Source: Rhizophagus irregularis (taxonomy: Eukaryota; Glomeromycota; Glomeromycetes; Glomerales; Glomeraceae). Taken from it: DNA of 64,000 nt. The notes beneath the pieces are model-generated. The model worked only from the letters and a program-made list of their open reading frames with translations, was not told where the DNA came from and did no database searches. Both the position numbers and the translations under genes were made by a program. Below, piece after piece: positions 46,042 through 57,324 of the stretch. The stretch is taken from assembly GCF_026210795.1 (NCBI RefSeq), contig NC_089454.1, forward strand, positions 1,922,001-1,986,000, written 5' to 3'. Within the stretch, counting starts at the first letter, position 1; every line of letters starts with the position of its first letter.

Positions 46042-46434
46042 TCATTTTTCCCAGTCGGACTCTTGCGTTATAAAGCCGCATCTGGAGGAGGTTTCTATTA
46101 CTACCATCCCTGCAAACCTGGTGTATTTTTTCTGATCGGCTTCATTGAAATTGTCAATGGCTTCTTTGTAGTAGTCTACTGCCTGTTTGTATACCTCTTC
46201 GGCTTCTTTATGCCGCTTCCACAACTCGGCTTTACAACAGTTATACCAGAGTCTGTTAATCTTGAGATGTTTTCCGAATTCTTTAACCGGAAGGTTTCTG
46301 ACCATCTCTGCTACTATATCCGGGTCATTGAGGGGTGATGCCTGAATTTGGATCCATTTACGGATTCCATAGATGTCTACAAGATCAAACCCGAGGTCTT
46401 CGGCAAGAGAAGTGGCGGCGTGTAAGTTTATCAT
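46042..46434 (-). CDS. Small helical Polinton protein of unknown function
   Basis: 130 residues, ATG at 46432-46434, ending just inside the right TIR. It starts DLGFDLVDIYGIRKWIQ and has a KINRLWYNCCKAELWKRHKEAEEVYKQAV stretch with a TPR-like helix-turn-helix look. The last 20 residues may be frameshifted. It faces the zinc-ribbon gene tail to tail. I do not recognise it; alternatives include a terminal-protein or capsid accessory. Confidence 0.4.
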   Translation of the reverse strand: MINLHAATSLAEDLGFDLVDIYGIRKWIQIQASPLNDPDIVAEMVRNLPVKEFGKHLKINRLWYNCCKAELWKRHKEAEEVYKQAVDYYKEAIDNFNEADQKKYTRFAGMVVIETSSRCGFITQESDWEK

Positions 46435-46444
46435 TGTATGTTAC

Positions 46445-46931
46445 TTATAGTTACCTAATCTTCAATTGCCGAATATATTTTTTCCAAAGATCCGCGCTTC
46501 TACCCGGTTACCCTCCTGTGGTTCTACAGTCCTTCTAGGGGTTATTAACCTATCTGTTTACTCGATTTGCTATCTCAATCGCCTCCAATAAGAAAACGAA
46601 CGGAATCCTGAATCGGTTTCAGATGTTTCAGAAGTTTCGGATCTGGGGGGGTAAAATCAAAACTTTTTCTGGGAGGGTTATCTTCACCTGACTTTTACCA
46701 AAATTGCCGAAACATCTGAAACATCGAAACACCCTCTCTGATTCTCTCTTATTTTCCTCTCTTTTCCCTTATTTTATCCTTTTTTGCTTATATTGTTATG
46801 TTTCAGATCTTGTTTCATATTGTTTCAGATGTATAGGGATTTCCCACCCCACGGAGGGGTGATGTAGGTACTGCGAGGCCACAAGGCCGAGGTGGGATGA
46901 GCGTAGCGAGGCACACTACCAGCCCGACGAC
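46445..46931 (-). repeat. Polinton right terminal inverted repeat
   Basis: Inverse of 32018-32501 with a few substitutions and 1-bp indels (for example ggggggg versus ccccc at 46645). The low divergence between the two TIRs contrasts with the heavy decay of the genes. Confidence 0.92.
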
Positions 46932-46936
46932 TATCT

Positions 46937-47360
46937 AAAGTCCAAAGCCGAAGGACCGATATCTACAAAAAATAAGAGAAAAATTTTAAAAAAAACTTTT
47001 TTTAAAAAAAAACACATGCACGTCACCTTACTTACATACCTGTCAGTTCGTCTAATTCCAAGAAGTTGCCTAATAAAATGATGAACCAGACTTTCTTTTA
47101 ATTTTTTATTTTTTTTTTTCTAAGTGTATTAAAAAACATTTATAACGAAATGTTAACACTTTTTTTTTAAAAAAAATATACTTTACGAAGTCAGGTTCAA
47201 GTAAAGATATTTTTTTTTATTAGACTTTTTTTATCGAATTGAAAAAAAAAGATCGATCGGCAAACTGATTACGTGATACAATTTTTTTTTTCTTTCTTTT
47301 TTTAAAAATCACATCTATTATAGCACAATTTTTTTTTAAAAACGTTATTACGATGTAAGA
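46937..47360. other. Right flank of the Polinton; T-rich spacer
   Basis: 46937-47060 still has intron-like words (ccttacttacatacctg) and continues the split array unit. The remainder is poly-T-rich without genes. Confidence 0.45.
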
Positions 47361-47367
47361 ATATATT

Positions 47368-48735
47368 ACGATGTAGAGGGAGGTGCAACACCTAAATAAT
47401 TATATTCTCCAACATTTTCTGGTACATAATCTTTATCAATATGTAGTGTTATAGGATTTGTGATTAATGTAAACTTGTGCGTTTTCTAGTGATATTTATT
47501 CTCAAAAGATTCTTCGACAAAACATTCTTCACATAGAACAACTTCAAGACTTTCATCACATTCATTAAAAAGATATCGTGTTCCAATTATTGGATCCATA
47601 TGACATCCATCACAACAAAAACCATAATGCACTGGTCCCGTAATAAAATTACACATCTGTTGTATATCATTGTCCTAGTGACCCACTGACATCATTACAT
47701 TCTTGATACTACTTTCATCATCAACATCGGGCATATAAACTGTTGGTGGTGGTCGAGCTTCCAAATACGATAATCCAGATATCCTCAAATGTCGAGGTTT
47801 TTTTTCGGAAGGTAATATCGATTTTGGTCCCAGTTTTTTTATTCTTTGGTTATGAATTTTTTGTTGTTGCTGCCGCAAACCTGCTAGCCACCTGCTTCGG
47901 TATTCTTGTTTCTAAAGCTTCAGAAATTTTCTAAATCGCAAGTAATTCTACCAGTCGACGTTGTTCTTCATCCGTCCAAGGTATATTATAATTTCCCGTT
48001 TTTGGCGAACCTTCTGATAATTTGAGATCACTAGATTTCTTTTTATTATTTCTTCGATTTGATGATGTTAAAGTAGGTGAATAACTCTGCTTGCAATAGT
48101 AATAGGAGTATTAAACATTGATCTATTTGAAACTGCACTCGCTGATTCATTTCTTATCTCCCCTCTTTTTTAACTGGTGTGCTATATAATGACTGTTTTC
48201 CTTTTTTATTTGACCCAATGCTCTGTGGAAGTGTGTTATCATCAAAAACTAGGTTAGTTTTCCTTTTAGTACGAGTTGACAAAACCGTATTTGGGAGAAC
48301 TTTAACTTGAGCTTTTTTATGAACAAATTCAGCGGGGTCAGGTGATTTTTTATCATCACTTGTCGATGACTTGAAAACTTCTCGCCCTGGACGTGGCGGT
48401 GGCTTATACTGTGAAGGCCGGGTATGATATTTCCAATCGACTTGTGGAACACCAAATATATACTGGCGTTCGGAAATTTTTTCATGGGTCCCATCGCGCA
48501 ATTTTTCAATAAACATTTCCGGATCTGATAGAGCACGTTATTTTATATCTTTTATTTTTTGATATCTTCTTTTGTTTGTTCAAGTTGAAATTTAAGTACA
48601 TTTACGGCTCTTAAAACCATTTCATAATCTTCATTCCCATTTAATAAAGTTTCTTCTGTAGAAATTTCTATTCGGTACAACGTTACTGTATGTGTAATGG
48701 CTTTAGTATGGAAGGAGGTAATGGTATTACCAAAC
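47368..48735 (-). pseudogene. ZZZ3-like protein (SANT/Myb plus ZZ zinc finger), degraded
   Basis: Read on the minus strand. A YRIEISTEETLLN segment (about 48665) leads to LSDPEMFIEKLRDGT and GVPQVDWKYHTRPSQ (48520-48400). A basic Ser-rich linker follows, then NIPWTDEEQRRLVELLAI (about 47990-47935), the first helix of a SANT/Myb domain, and ETRIPKQVASRFAA. After RPPPTVYMPDVDDESS comes VHYGFCCDGCHMDPIIGTRYL with CEECFVEE (47635-47510), a ZZ zinc finger, ending near 47368. This domain order is that of ZZZ3, a histone-reading subunit of the ATAC acetyltransferase complex. Internal stops and frame changes (near 48545, 48160, 47935, 47880, 47678) indicate a pseudogene. The SANT domain lacks its middle. 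Confidence 0.72.
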
Positions 48736-50440
48736 TAAATAAAGATTTATTTTATAGATTTTGTATATTCTCTTAAAAAGACGATTAAAATAATAAATAA
48801 AAAATTTTTTTTTTTTAATAAATCTATTTTTTTCGGTTTTTTTTTTAAACCGAAATTTAAAAAAAAAATTTTTTTATTCTGGTATAGAAAACAGCTACTG
48901 ATTTCTTCCTATTTGGTATTGGTTTTGTACTTTGTAAAAATGTATTACAGTATACGAATAAAGTTAATTACTATGGAGTAGTGTCTAAATGATCATCGAA
49001 ACACTTACCCAGTATATTCTTTTTTGGTTAGATTTTACTAGACAAATTAACTTCGAAAAATTTATATTCTTCTATTTATTATAGATTTAGATTATAAAAT
49101 TATGATTTTTTTTGATTTATAAATTTATTCTTAATCCTCGATTCGATTATAGATTATAGAGTAGAGCTTATTCTCTTTTTTATCGAATTTGCACCTTATC
49201 AGTTATAAATAATTTTTATCCAAAAAAAAATAATAATAGATATTGATAAACATTACATCATGAGAAACAATTACCTCATTTTTACTCTTAAAATGTATTA
49301 ATAAAAGGTATACATTTAGTTTAGTATATACTAAAATTTTTTATTTTTTTTAGATTTTGTTACAGAATACTTAGTTAATCTTTTTTTTGGATTAGGTTCT
49401 AAGTATTTTTATATAATTATGTAATTTTTACTAATAAATAATTAATAAAAATGCATTACTATTTAAAAATAAAAAAAAAAAAGAAATTTGTAGCTGTAAT
49501 TATTATGGCATATTACGTCAGGTATAATGCCTTTTTCTTATTCTGTAATCTGTGAGATGTTTTACAAATACCTTTTATGAATTTTATTAAAGGATTCTAT
49601 ATTATTTTTATTTTTATATGTTCCCATAAAGTTCTCGAGTTAAGATCTTCAAAACACTTGCAACGTATATTCTTTTTTAGTTGGATCTGCCTGGCCAAAA
49701 TAGGAAAAAATATGGTAATCGATTCAGATCCAGATTCAGATTCCTATTCCTTTTCGATTTCTATTTGGATTGAATCTTAAATTATATCGCCCCTTCCTCA
49801 TGGGAAGATGGGTCTTATAAATAAAAAAAAAAATTTTTTTTTTTAAAAAATTCATTTTTATTTGTTTGTTATACAAGTAAAAAAAAATTTGGATTATCGT
49901 TTTCGATTATTTAAACCAGTTATAAATTGCAAAAAGAAAAAAAATTTTCTTTCTTGCAATCAACTCCTTGTAAATTATAAGAGTCTGAACCATTTTAAGA
50001 AAGAATTAAATTCCCCATTTTTCATACTACTTTTTCATTAAAAAAAATAAACGTCTCTGTAAATTATTAGAAAAAATATTTTTTTTTTGTTTATAAAGAT
50101 GTAAGATTTAACATGTATTTTTTTTAAGATGATGATTTGGTAATTTCATATTTCTCTATAAGGAAATATGAGATATAGGGATTTTGTAAAAAAACTTATG
50201 AAAAATGTGTAAAATTTCTTTTTCACTGTCATCTCCTTGTGATTATAGCGAAGCCACTTTTTTTTCATGAGAAAAAATTTGTATTGCTTCGCATTCCTCC
50301 TTTTTTTTCTTTCAAAATAAACAAATCGTAATATTTAGAATTTGGAAGCTTTAAAAAATAAAGCTATAAAACTCACAACATTAGATTATTCATTTTTTAT
50401 TACATTCCACTAAAACTAAAAACAAAAACTCAATTATCTG
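48736..50440. other. AT-rich region without a recognisable gene
   Basis: Long poly-A/T runs (48800-48870, 49820-49850, 50090). A short plus-strand ORF at 49577-49780 has no match. Nothing supported. Confidence 0.45.
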
Positions 50441-50935
50441 TTACATCCATGAGTCTACCGAACATTTAACGCAAAAATACATCATAAAGGAAGTTATGGT
50501 TGTAATAAGATTAAATGATGCTGACCTGACGGGGTGGTATACTTTAAAGTAACTCAAATTGAAGATTTTGAAGAAGGATATGTGGTGTTATTAAGAATGA
50601 AATTCGTCACCAATGAAAAAGATATGATGAATAGTATATCAAATCGGGATAGAAGATGAATTAAAAAAGGGATTACAACTAAGAAGTCAGGACGAGCTGA
50701 TAAATGAAAACGGGATTTCAAACCACGGGTGGACTAATTTGAATAACCGCGTATCTGGAACGTTGAAAGACAAATAATATTTTGATGCGACGAATAGTTG
50801 GTAATGGTGAGAAAATAGAATTGGCAGGTATTGTAGGTAAAGAGAAAGATGATGTGTAGTTTGTATCAATGTATATAGGAAACGTATTGCGAAAACTCAA
50901 GCCACTAGATATCGATAATTCTCAGCACTAATAAA
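50441..50935 (+). pseudogene. Fragment of an unidentified coding sequence
   Basis: Slightly GC-richer than its surroundings. One frame near 50650-50780 reads DELKKGLQLRSQDELI and HGWTNLNNRVSGTLKDK, then a stop. Neighbouring frames also look formerly coding. No family recognised. Confidence 0.3.
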
Positions 50936-50969
50936 GTCATTGTTTAAAAAAATATAGATACTTCTTTAT

Positions 50970-51401
50970 TCGACCACCTATATTAATATATCAGTATATT
51001 GAATATCAGTATATTAAATATCGGTAATATCGGTATATCAATCATTTGTCTAATTGTTTGATACTATTCTAAAATGGCGTAAATTAAGATCGAATTAAGA
51101 TCGAATTAAGTTCCATTTACGGTGTAGATTAATATCAAATTAAAAGATCTAATTATCTAATTATGTATAACTCAACATATATACTTATCCACTATAAGAA
51201 AAGTAATATCAGTAATTTCAGTATAATGATATATTTGACATACCTGTTATAGTGCTGCATGTGAGGGATGTACATGTTGACTAATAAGACTAACTATTTT
51301 TAGTTTCAAGTTTAACTATTAAGGAATTTTTCAGTCAATTATGTTTCATCACGTTTTATTGTTTGTATAATTGTAAAAAACATTCAATCCGGAATTAATA
51401 T
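50970..51401. repeat. 3' non-coding terminus of Plavaka element C
   Basis: Lies between the transposase stop (51402-51404) and the host sequence. It begins with 'tatattaatatatcagtatat' repeats and is duplicated at 27050-27445. The insert at about 51115-51225 is absent from the other copy. Confidence 0.7.
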
Positions 51402-54400
51402 TTATAAATTAAATTTTCTATTTAATGGCATTATTGATATATAATTTTGTTTACCAACTCGAATATTTCTAATTTTTGTGGCTCTACACAATATTCTATG
51501 AACCGCTATTAGTGAATCACAACCTTCCTCATAGTATTCACCCTTCCATAATTCAGTGTTTTCGATAATTCTGGTTCTATAAACCTATGTTTAAACCGAA
51601 TATCAGAGGAAGGTGCATTCTTATACCATTTGACATATGCCAAAAGATGAGTTCTTGACCCTTCAGGTAACCTAAGTGTATGTTCAAAGTAATATTGAAC
51701 CTCTCCTGGATATATGTCAATTGTTTCATCACTAAATGCTTTCCATTTCGCAAGAATAGTTGAATTTGTTTCATGACGACCTGCAATTACAGATCCAAAT
51801 ATTTCTGAGCCAATTTGTAATCTTGCATGCTGGTTAATTTGTAAGTCCATAAATCCTAATATTTCATCATGATCTTTCTCATACAACATTTCATACCATT
51901 CACATAGAAACATTCGCAATTCTGAAGAAATAACAACTCTTAAATATGATGGTTTAAGCAGTTGACCTGATATTGCTTCAGTACCATATATTTTAGATGT
52001 GCTATGTCTCATGGATAGGAAATATTGTAACTCTTCTCTTTCTGCTGTAAGTGCCAAACTACCTACATCTTTTTTTTTTACAAGAAAGCAAAGAGATTCA
52101 TCTAAAAGGCCGGATGTCCATTTACATGTTAGATGATAATTAACTAAAGTATTTTTAAGGACAATTTTCATCAATTCAGGTTCTATCTTTCGGTTACTAT
52201 TGGGATATGATCCTAAAGATAATAGATTATATTTTTTTTTTAAAAAAAAAGATATCAGAAGACAACAAAATCATCAAGTATCCTACCTATATATTCGTTA
52301 AGTCTCTCAAATGGAAAAAGCCAAAAACTATATATAGGACCATAATCACGACAGCAATCAGGAATGTGAAGCGAAAGATGTATATTACTTGTTATGAATT
52401 CTGGTCCATATGTGTTTTCTATAAGGTAAGCCATATCTTTTAATCTCTCTTGTGCTTCTTTTAAATCATCTTCAGTAATAATTCTTGTTACCAAAAGATT
52501 ACATGCTCGAACAAAATATCCTAAAATCTTTCTGTCATTATCATCCAACATATCCCACAAGATAGCTGTAGAATAAATCATAATAAAGGTTTTCCATTGA
52601 TCAGCAGTTAAGTTTGAAAATCCATCACTTCCAATCGCAATTTTTGGAGGAATACGACCAATATCAAAAGGTAATTTAACATGATCCATTCTATTTTGTG
52701 CCACTCGAAGTTGTTCCATACTTAATTTTCCCTGGCTCACAAAAATAGATTTAATTATCCATTTTGCTACACCAAGAAAAAGGCAATGCATTGGATCTAC
52801 TACAGCAAAACGTATGGGATCCATATATGGAAGACGAAGCAATTCAGACCAGCGTATACCATATTCTTTAAAATGATTTTCCCTAGAATTTTTTGAGTTG
52901 CATTGCAACCATTCATATGCATGTTTTCTATGTGATTCTGCGTTACTCAATTCATAGGTATGAACTCCTCCATAGTGATTTTTTCTATACTCTTCACTAT
53001 AAACACTACGTTTCTCACACCTATGGCATTTCGTTAATGCAGATCCATGTCCAAACAACTTTCGTGTGGCTGGTATATCTGATGATCCAACAATTAATGC
53101 AACTTTAATGTCTAGACCATCAGGATAATGGTAAGTTTTTGGAACTCTCCAGCCCCTCCAGAGCTCTAAAAGCTCGTCTACAATAGGGGCTAAATAATGA
53201 TTAATACGATCTAATCCCACTTCTTTTGGAGTTGGCAAAAAACCCAAATATATAATATTTTCAGGTTTATTCCTTTCTGATCTTGGTAAGTTACAAATAG
53301 ATGCATATATAGCACCTGTACTGTGTTGTGTATATGTAAATGGCTGAAACCAGTCAAGGTTAACAAGAAGACCTAAATTGGTTGTGGCAGTTTCTGATGT
53401 AAAAAATGGACTACCATCAAAAGAAAAGGTTTTCCACACATTACCATCATAAATATCTGAATAGATATTAACTCTTTCTCTTTGAACTCCTGATAATTTT
53501 AGCATATCTTCAAAACCAGGTCGTTGGTATAACATACTTAATTGTTGACGAATACTTGGTTTAGGGTAAATCATACGAGGTTCAGCAATTATTCCACTTT
53601 CTCTTTTTTTAAGAATAGAAAGTGGATTATTGCATTTATTACGACGACTGGGTACTGGATTATTTGGAAATTCTTCATGTAGGCAATTTGCAATAGCAGT
53701 TTTTCCTTCTTCTTTGTATTCAACAATATTTTTAACATTATATAATTTATGACAATTGTTACATACAGTTAACTGCATTTTTGGTTGAAAGATATTTAAT
53801 ATTTTTTTTGCAAGATATAAGGATGCTGGAAAATTTTTAAATTGTGATTTATTTAAACGAGTAAGTACAATATGTAAGAATTTTATTAATGCTTCAAGTG
53901 CCACATCAGGTAATCGAAATCTTTGTTGAAATTTAAATAACCATATTATAATCTCAGTATTAATAGAATCACTTAAGCTTTCCATTACAAATACTTTATC
54001 ATTATCAAATTCAGGAGATGCAAAAAATTCTTCTATATCATCCTTCTCCTCCTCATCATTTCCATCATTATCATCATCTTCTTCTTCATTATAATCACCT
54101 TCATCTTCACCATCATTATTCTCAGCACCATTATTTTCATCACCATTATCCTTATCACCGTCATTCTCATCACCATCATTATCACTATCATCCTCATCAT
54201 CATCATTTTCTTCTTCTTCTTCATTGTAATATATATATTCATCATTTTCTTCTTCTTCTTCATTGTAATATATATATTCATCATTTTCTTCTTTTTCTTT
54301 ATTGTAATATATATATTCATCATTATCCTTATTTTCATCAGGTGCTGGAATATGAAAATAAGAAGGATTTGGCAATGATGGTGATGATGAAAATAATGTA

Positions 54401-54919
54401 TGTATGTTTTTCATTATTATTTGATTGGGATGAATCAGTTTCTTCATTGAAAAGATCAAAGACATTATTTTGTTGGAAAGAATTAGGATTAGGACTTAAT
54501 GCCCTTTTTCGCTTTTTTGTAGGGTTTGCATCTTGAATAATGATGGATTTTCTTTGTTTTCTCGCTATAATAGTATCTGCCTGATTTTTTCTAGCATTCT
54601 CTAAGTTCCATAAATTTTTCTCCTTTGTGTGATTTTCTTGAATGCGAAAATCAACCTTTGTGCCATTACAACGAATACAAAGACATGGATACAGGTACCT
54701 TTTTTTGGATTTTATCAAATCGACCATCTTTGGTTTTTTAGATTTTATTGAATTATCCATTTTAGATTTTATTAAATAGGATACAGAGGCAGATGATTTA
54801 ACTTTACTTTTTTTTGATTTTATTAAATCAGACACAGAGGTTTCAATTTTAGTTTTTTTGGGTTTTACTAAATCAGACACAGAGGTAGAGGTAGAGGTTT
54901 TACTTTTTTTATTATTCAT
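51402..54919 (-). pseudogene. Plavaka-type transposase C, nearly intact
   Basis: ATG at 54917-54919. Order on the minus strand: a Lys/Ser-rich N-terminus with SVSDLIKSK repeats, the zinc motif CLCIRCNGT, and an acidic region with three YIYYN(E/K) repeats (54300-54210). Then come WLFKFQQRFRLP, CNNCHKLYN, NLDWFQPFTY, DRINHYLAPIVDELLELWR, SSDIPATRKLFGHG, CHRCEKR, DPMHCLFLGVAKW (about 52790) and PFERLNEYI before a 74-nt intron (52213-52286, GTAGG...TTTAG). Exon 2 starts GSYPNSNRKIEPELM and ends NRKFNL at 51405. Only two breaks were seen: an ATAC slippage near 54390 and a one-base shift near 51555. The family is the tnp2/CACTA-related Plavaka group. Confidence 0.88.
54010..54330. repeat. Coding acidic repeats in transposase C
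   Basis: The plus strand reads 'tcatcattttcttcttcttcttcattgtaatatatat' three times (54186-54325), followed by a longer 'catcac/ttat' tract. On the minus strand it encodes Asp/Glu/Asn-rich sequence with YIYYN repeats. The large opposite-strand ORF (54018-54536, His/Leu-rich) is its shadow. Confidence 0.85.
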
Positions 54920-55370
54920 TTTATTAAAATATATTTATTAAAATGTAAGTGTCAAGAAAGTTAAAGTTACAATTACTTAAATGAAGCTTATTTTTCAAAA
55001 TCAGGGTTCGCGTTCAACACCTTTTGAAATCCAGTTACACATTCAATTCTTTCAGGGTCACGTTTTCTTTTAAAATCAGATTCACGTTTAATTCTTTTTT
55101 AGATTAAAATTAGTTCACGTTTAATTCTTTTTTTAGATTAGAATCAGTTCGCGTTTAATTCTTTTTTAGATTAGAATTAGTTCGCGTTTAATTCTTTTTT
55201 TAGATTAGAATCAGTTCGCGTTTAATTCTTATTCACGCATCCTATCATAACATTTGCGTATTCATGTTTTTCGTGTCTTTATGATTCTGAAATCAATATA
55301 AATTTACACAAACCCTTTTCTCCTCTTCTCAATCAAAATTTTATATTTCAACTAAAATATATAAGTAATA
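54920..55370. promoter_or_regulatory. Divergent intergenic region of Plavaka C with about 36-bp tandem repeats
   Basis: Between ATGs at 54919 (minus) and 55371 (plus). Five copies of a unit around 'agattagaatcagttcgcgtttaattctttttt' lie at 55070-55240. Position and style parallel elements A and B. Confidence 0.65.
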
Positions 55371-56610
55371 ATGGATAGTGATCGGGAATCTAATTCTTCT
55401 TCTTCTTCCACTTCCTCTTCCTCTTCTACTTCTTCTTCCTCTTCCTCTTCCTCTTTATCTTCGTCTTCATCATCATATAAAATGATTAAAGCAAGTATTA
55501 TTTATTATAATTTATTTATTATTTCTGATTTTTTTTATTTTATTTATGTTTGCCTATTATTCTATAGCAAGAAGTGTTTATATGGGTCGACTCAGAACTA
55601 AAAGATATCTATAAAATAGACGAGAAACTAACTTGGGTCGAACAAAAGGAGAATATAGTTACGAAGCTACTGCCACCTCTATATAAGATTGTAAATAAAA
55701 AATACAGCATTACGAATAGAAAATTATTAAAAATGTTGTATGGACGGTGGCGTTCTAGACATCGTACAAGTAATATCAAAAATCAAGGAGATGAAAGAGT
55801 TAAACAAAACAAGAGAAGATCAAGTAAAAATTCAAGAATGCAAGAGGTAAGTAAATATTTAATTAATATGAAATAGAAATTTAGTTAACTTTAATGCATT
55901 TTATAATTACATTATTAGAAGAAAAAAAGAAGGGCGCACGCAACAAATTACTTAATAGAGAATAAAAATAAATATATTCTCAGATATCCAGAAGAGGATC
56001 TAGTAAAGATTCTTAAGGATTCAGGTTACCTCTCAGAAGAGTGGGAAGAAACTGATCCTGAGGAAGAATGGCCTATTATGCAATCTGCAGTAGTTGAAGA
56101 TGATGAAATTATTGAGGAAGCTATAAAACAAAGTCATCATCAATATACATTCATAATAAATGGTGGCGTTCTCCTGCAGTATGTATAATTTTTATTTTAT
56201 TTGTTTTATTTATTAAAAATATTAATAATAATTTATTTATTTAAGCTTTTGAGATTATTACACGACCGAATTGATCCAACAGTTGAATTATTAAAAAAGA
56301 AACCATTAACTTTAAAATGTAAAAGAGCTCAATCAAGTCAATCAAGATACAATACATCTAACGTGCCACCCATAGGTGTACCAAGTTGGTGCCTTAATCA
56401 GGATGCACTTGAACAATTTAACTATTCAAATGTCAATATTCCAGTATATGACTATAATACTGATGATCAAGCATAATAGTGATAATGATATTGAAGATGA
56501 AAATAATAATGAAGAAGAAATTCAAAACAGAACAAATTCTAGTAAAAAAAAAGAAAAAAAAAACCAAAAAAGGTCAAATCAAAAAAAAAATAAGAAACAT
56601 AAATCAAAAT
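55371..56610 (+). pseudogene. Plavaka element C accessory gene
   Basis: ATG at 55371. Exon 1 is a Ser-rich tract (NSSSSSTSSSSSTSS). After an intron ending CTATAG at about 55567, exon 2 carries LTWVEQKENIVTKLLPPLYK and LKMLYGRWRSRHR with a basic KQNKRRSSKNSR tail, ending at the GTAAGT donor near 55847. Exon 3 (about 55918-56178) has KKKRRAHATNYLI, RYPEEDLVKILKDSGYLSEEW and ends HNKWWRSPAV before GTATGT. Exon 4 starts LLRLLHDRIDPTVE and, after a one-base break near 56470, ends in a Lys-rich tail. Block order equals the accessory genes of A and B, including the intron directly after WRS--V. Function not known. Only one clear defect, so this is the best copy for study. Confidence 0.65.
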
Positions 56611-56612
56611 AA

Positions 56613-57300
56613 TTCTTTTTTTTATGTAATACTTGTTATAATCTAGTCTTAAATAAGTTTACTTTATTGGATTATATAATAAATTGAATGATTAAACTTT
56701 AGATCGAACAGATCTAATCTGATTTGATCTGCATAAAACCAAATATTAGCTAACATTTAGCAAAACAATGTATTTTGTTATATTTTATTTATTATAAGCT
56801 TATAAAAAATATCGAAATAGATTAATTAGAACAAAATTTTAATTAACAAACATGTAATTTCAAAATATTATTTAAATTAAAAAATCATACACATATCGGG
56901 TATTATATAACATATTGGTAACTAATAATTTAGATATCGGACACCTGGTAACCAATTAGATACATATCGGGTATATATATATGCATATTAACAACATATT
57001 AGGTATCCGATTTGATTTCTAATTGCGCAAGATTATATATAGATACCTGATGTATTTTCATGTGGTACTGTCTGATATTCATTTTTGGTTACTAGAAAGC
57101 ATTATTTATTGATTTATATAGCTAAGTTTATCATGCTCTTAATCTTTAGATTATCAATTATAACGTCATGATTTTCTAAAAAATATTATAAAATAATGGT
57201 TTATTCTCCAATTTAACATTTTAACATCAATTTTTTTTTCTTTTTTTCATAAGGGTTTTTTTTAAAAAAGATAAAATGTACGTGTTTTTTATTTTTTTTC
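56613..57300. repeat. Spacer with a 'tatcgggta' repeat block
   Basis: 56890-57030 contains 'cacatatcgggtattatataacatattggtaacta', shared with 59325-59370, plus 'ggacacctggtaacc'. The rest is AT-rich and empty. Confidence 0.55.
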
Positions 57301-57324
57301 CTACATTTTTTTATTTCTATTAAA

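Larger units (their letters stand above)
32018..46931. mobile_element. Polinton/Maverick-type element (14.9 kb), complete ends, decayed genes
   Basis: Bounded by about 485-bp terminal inverted repeats and the 5-bp direct repeat TATCT (32013-32017 and 46932-46936). It is visibly richer in G+C than its surroundings. Gene order: SF3/DUF5906 helicase (+), PolB (+), several small proteins (+), A32-type ATPase (-), coiled-coil protein (+), Gag-like (+), retropepsin (+), chromodomain integrase (-), zinc ribbon (+), small protein (-). Self-synthesising Polintons replicate with their own PolB and insert with a retroviral-type integrase (established). No double jelly-roll capsid protein was recognised, and all large genes are frameshifted. 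Confidence 0.85.

Noticed and set aside
54018-54536. 172-residue His/Tyr-rich plus-strand ORF
   Set aside because: Exact antisense shadow of the acidic low-complexity region of transposase C.
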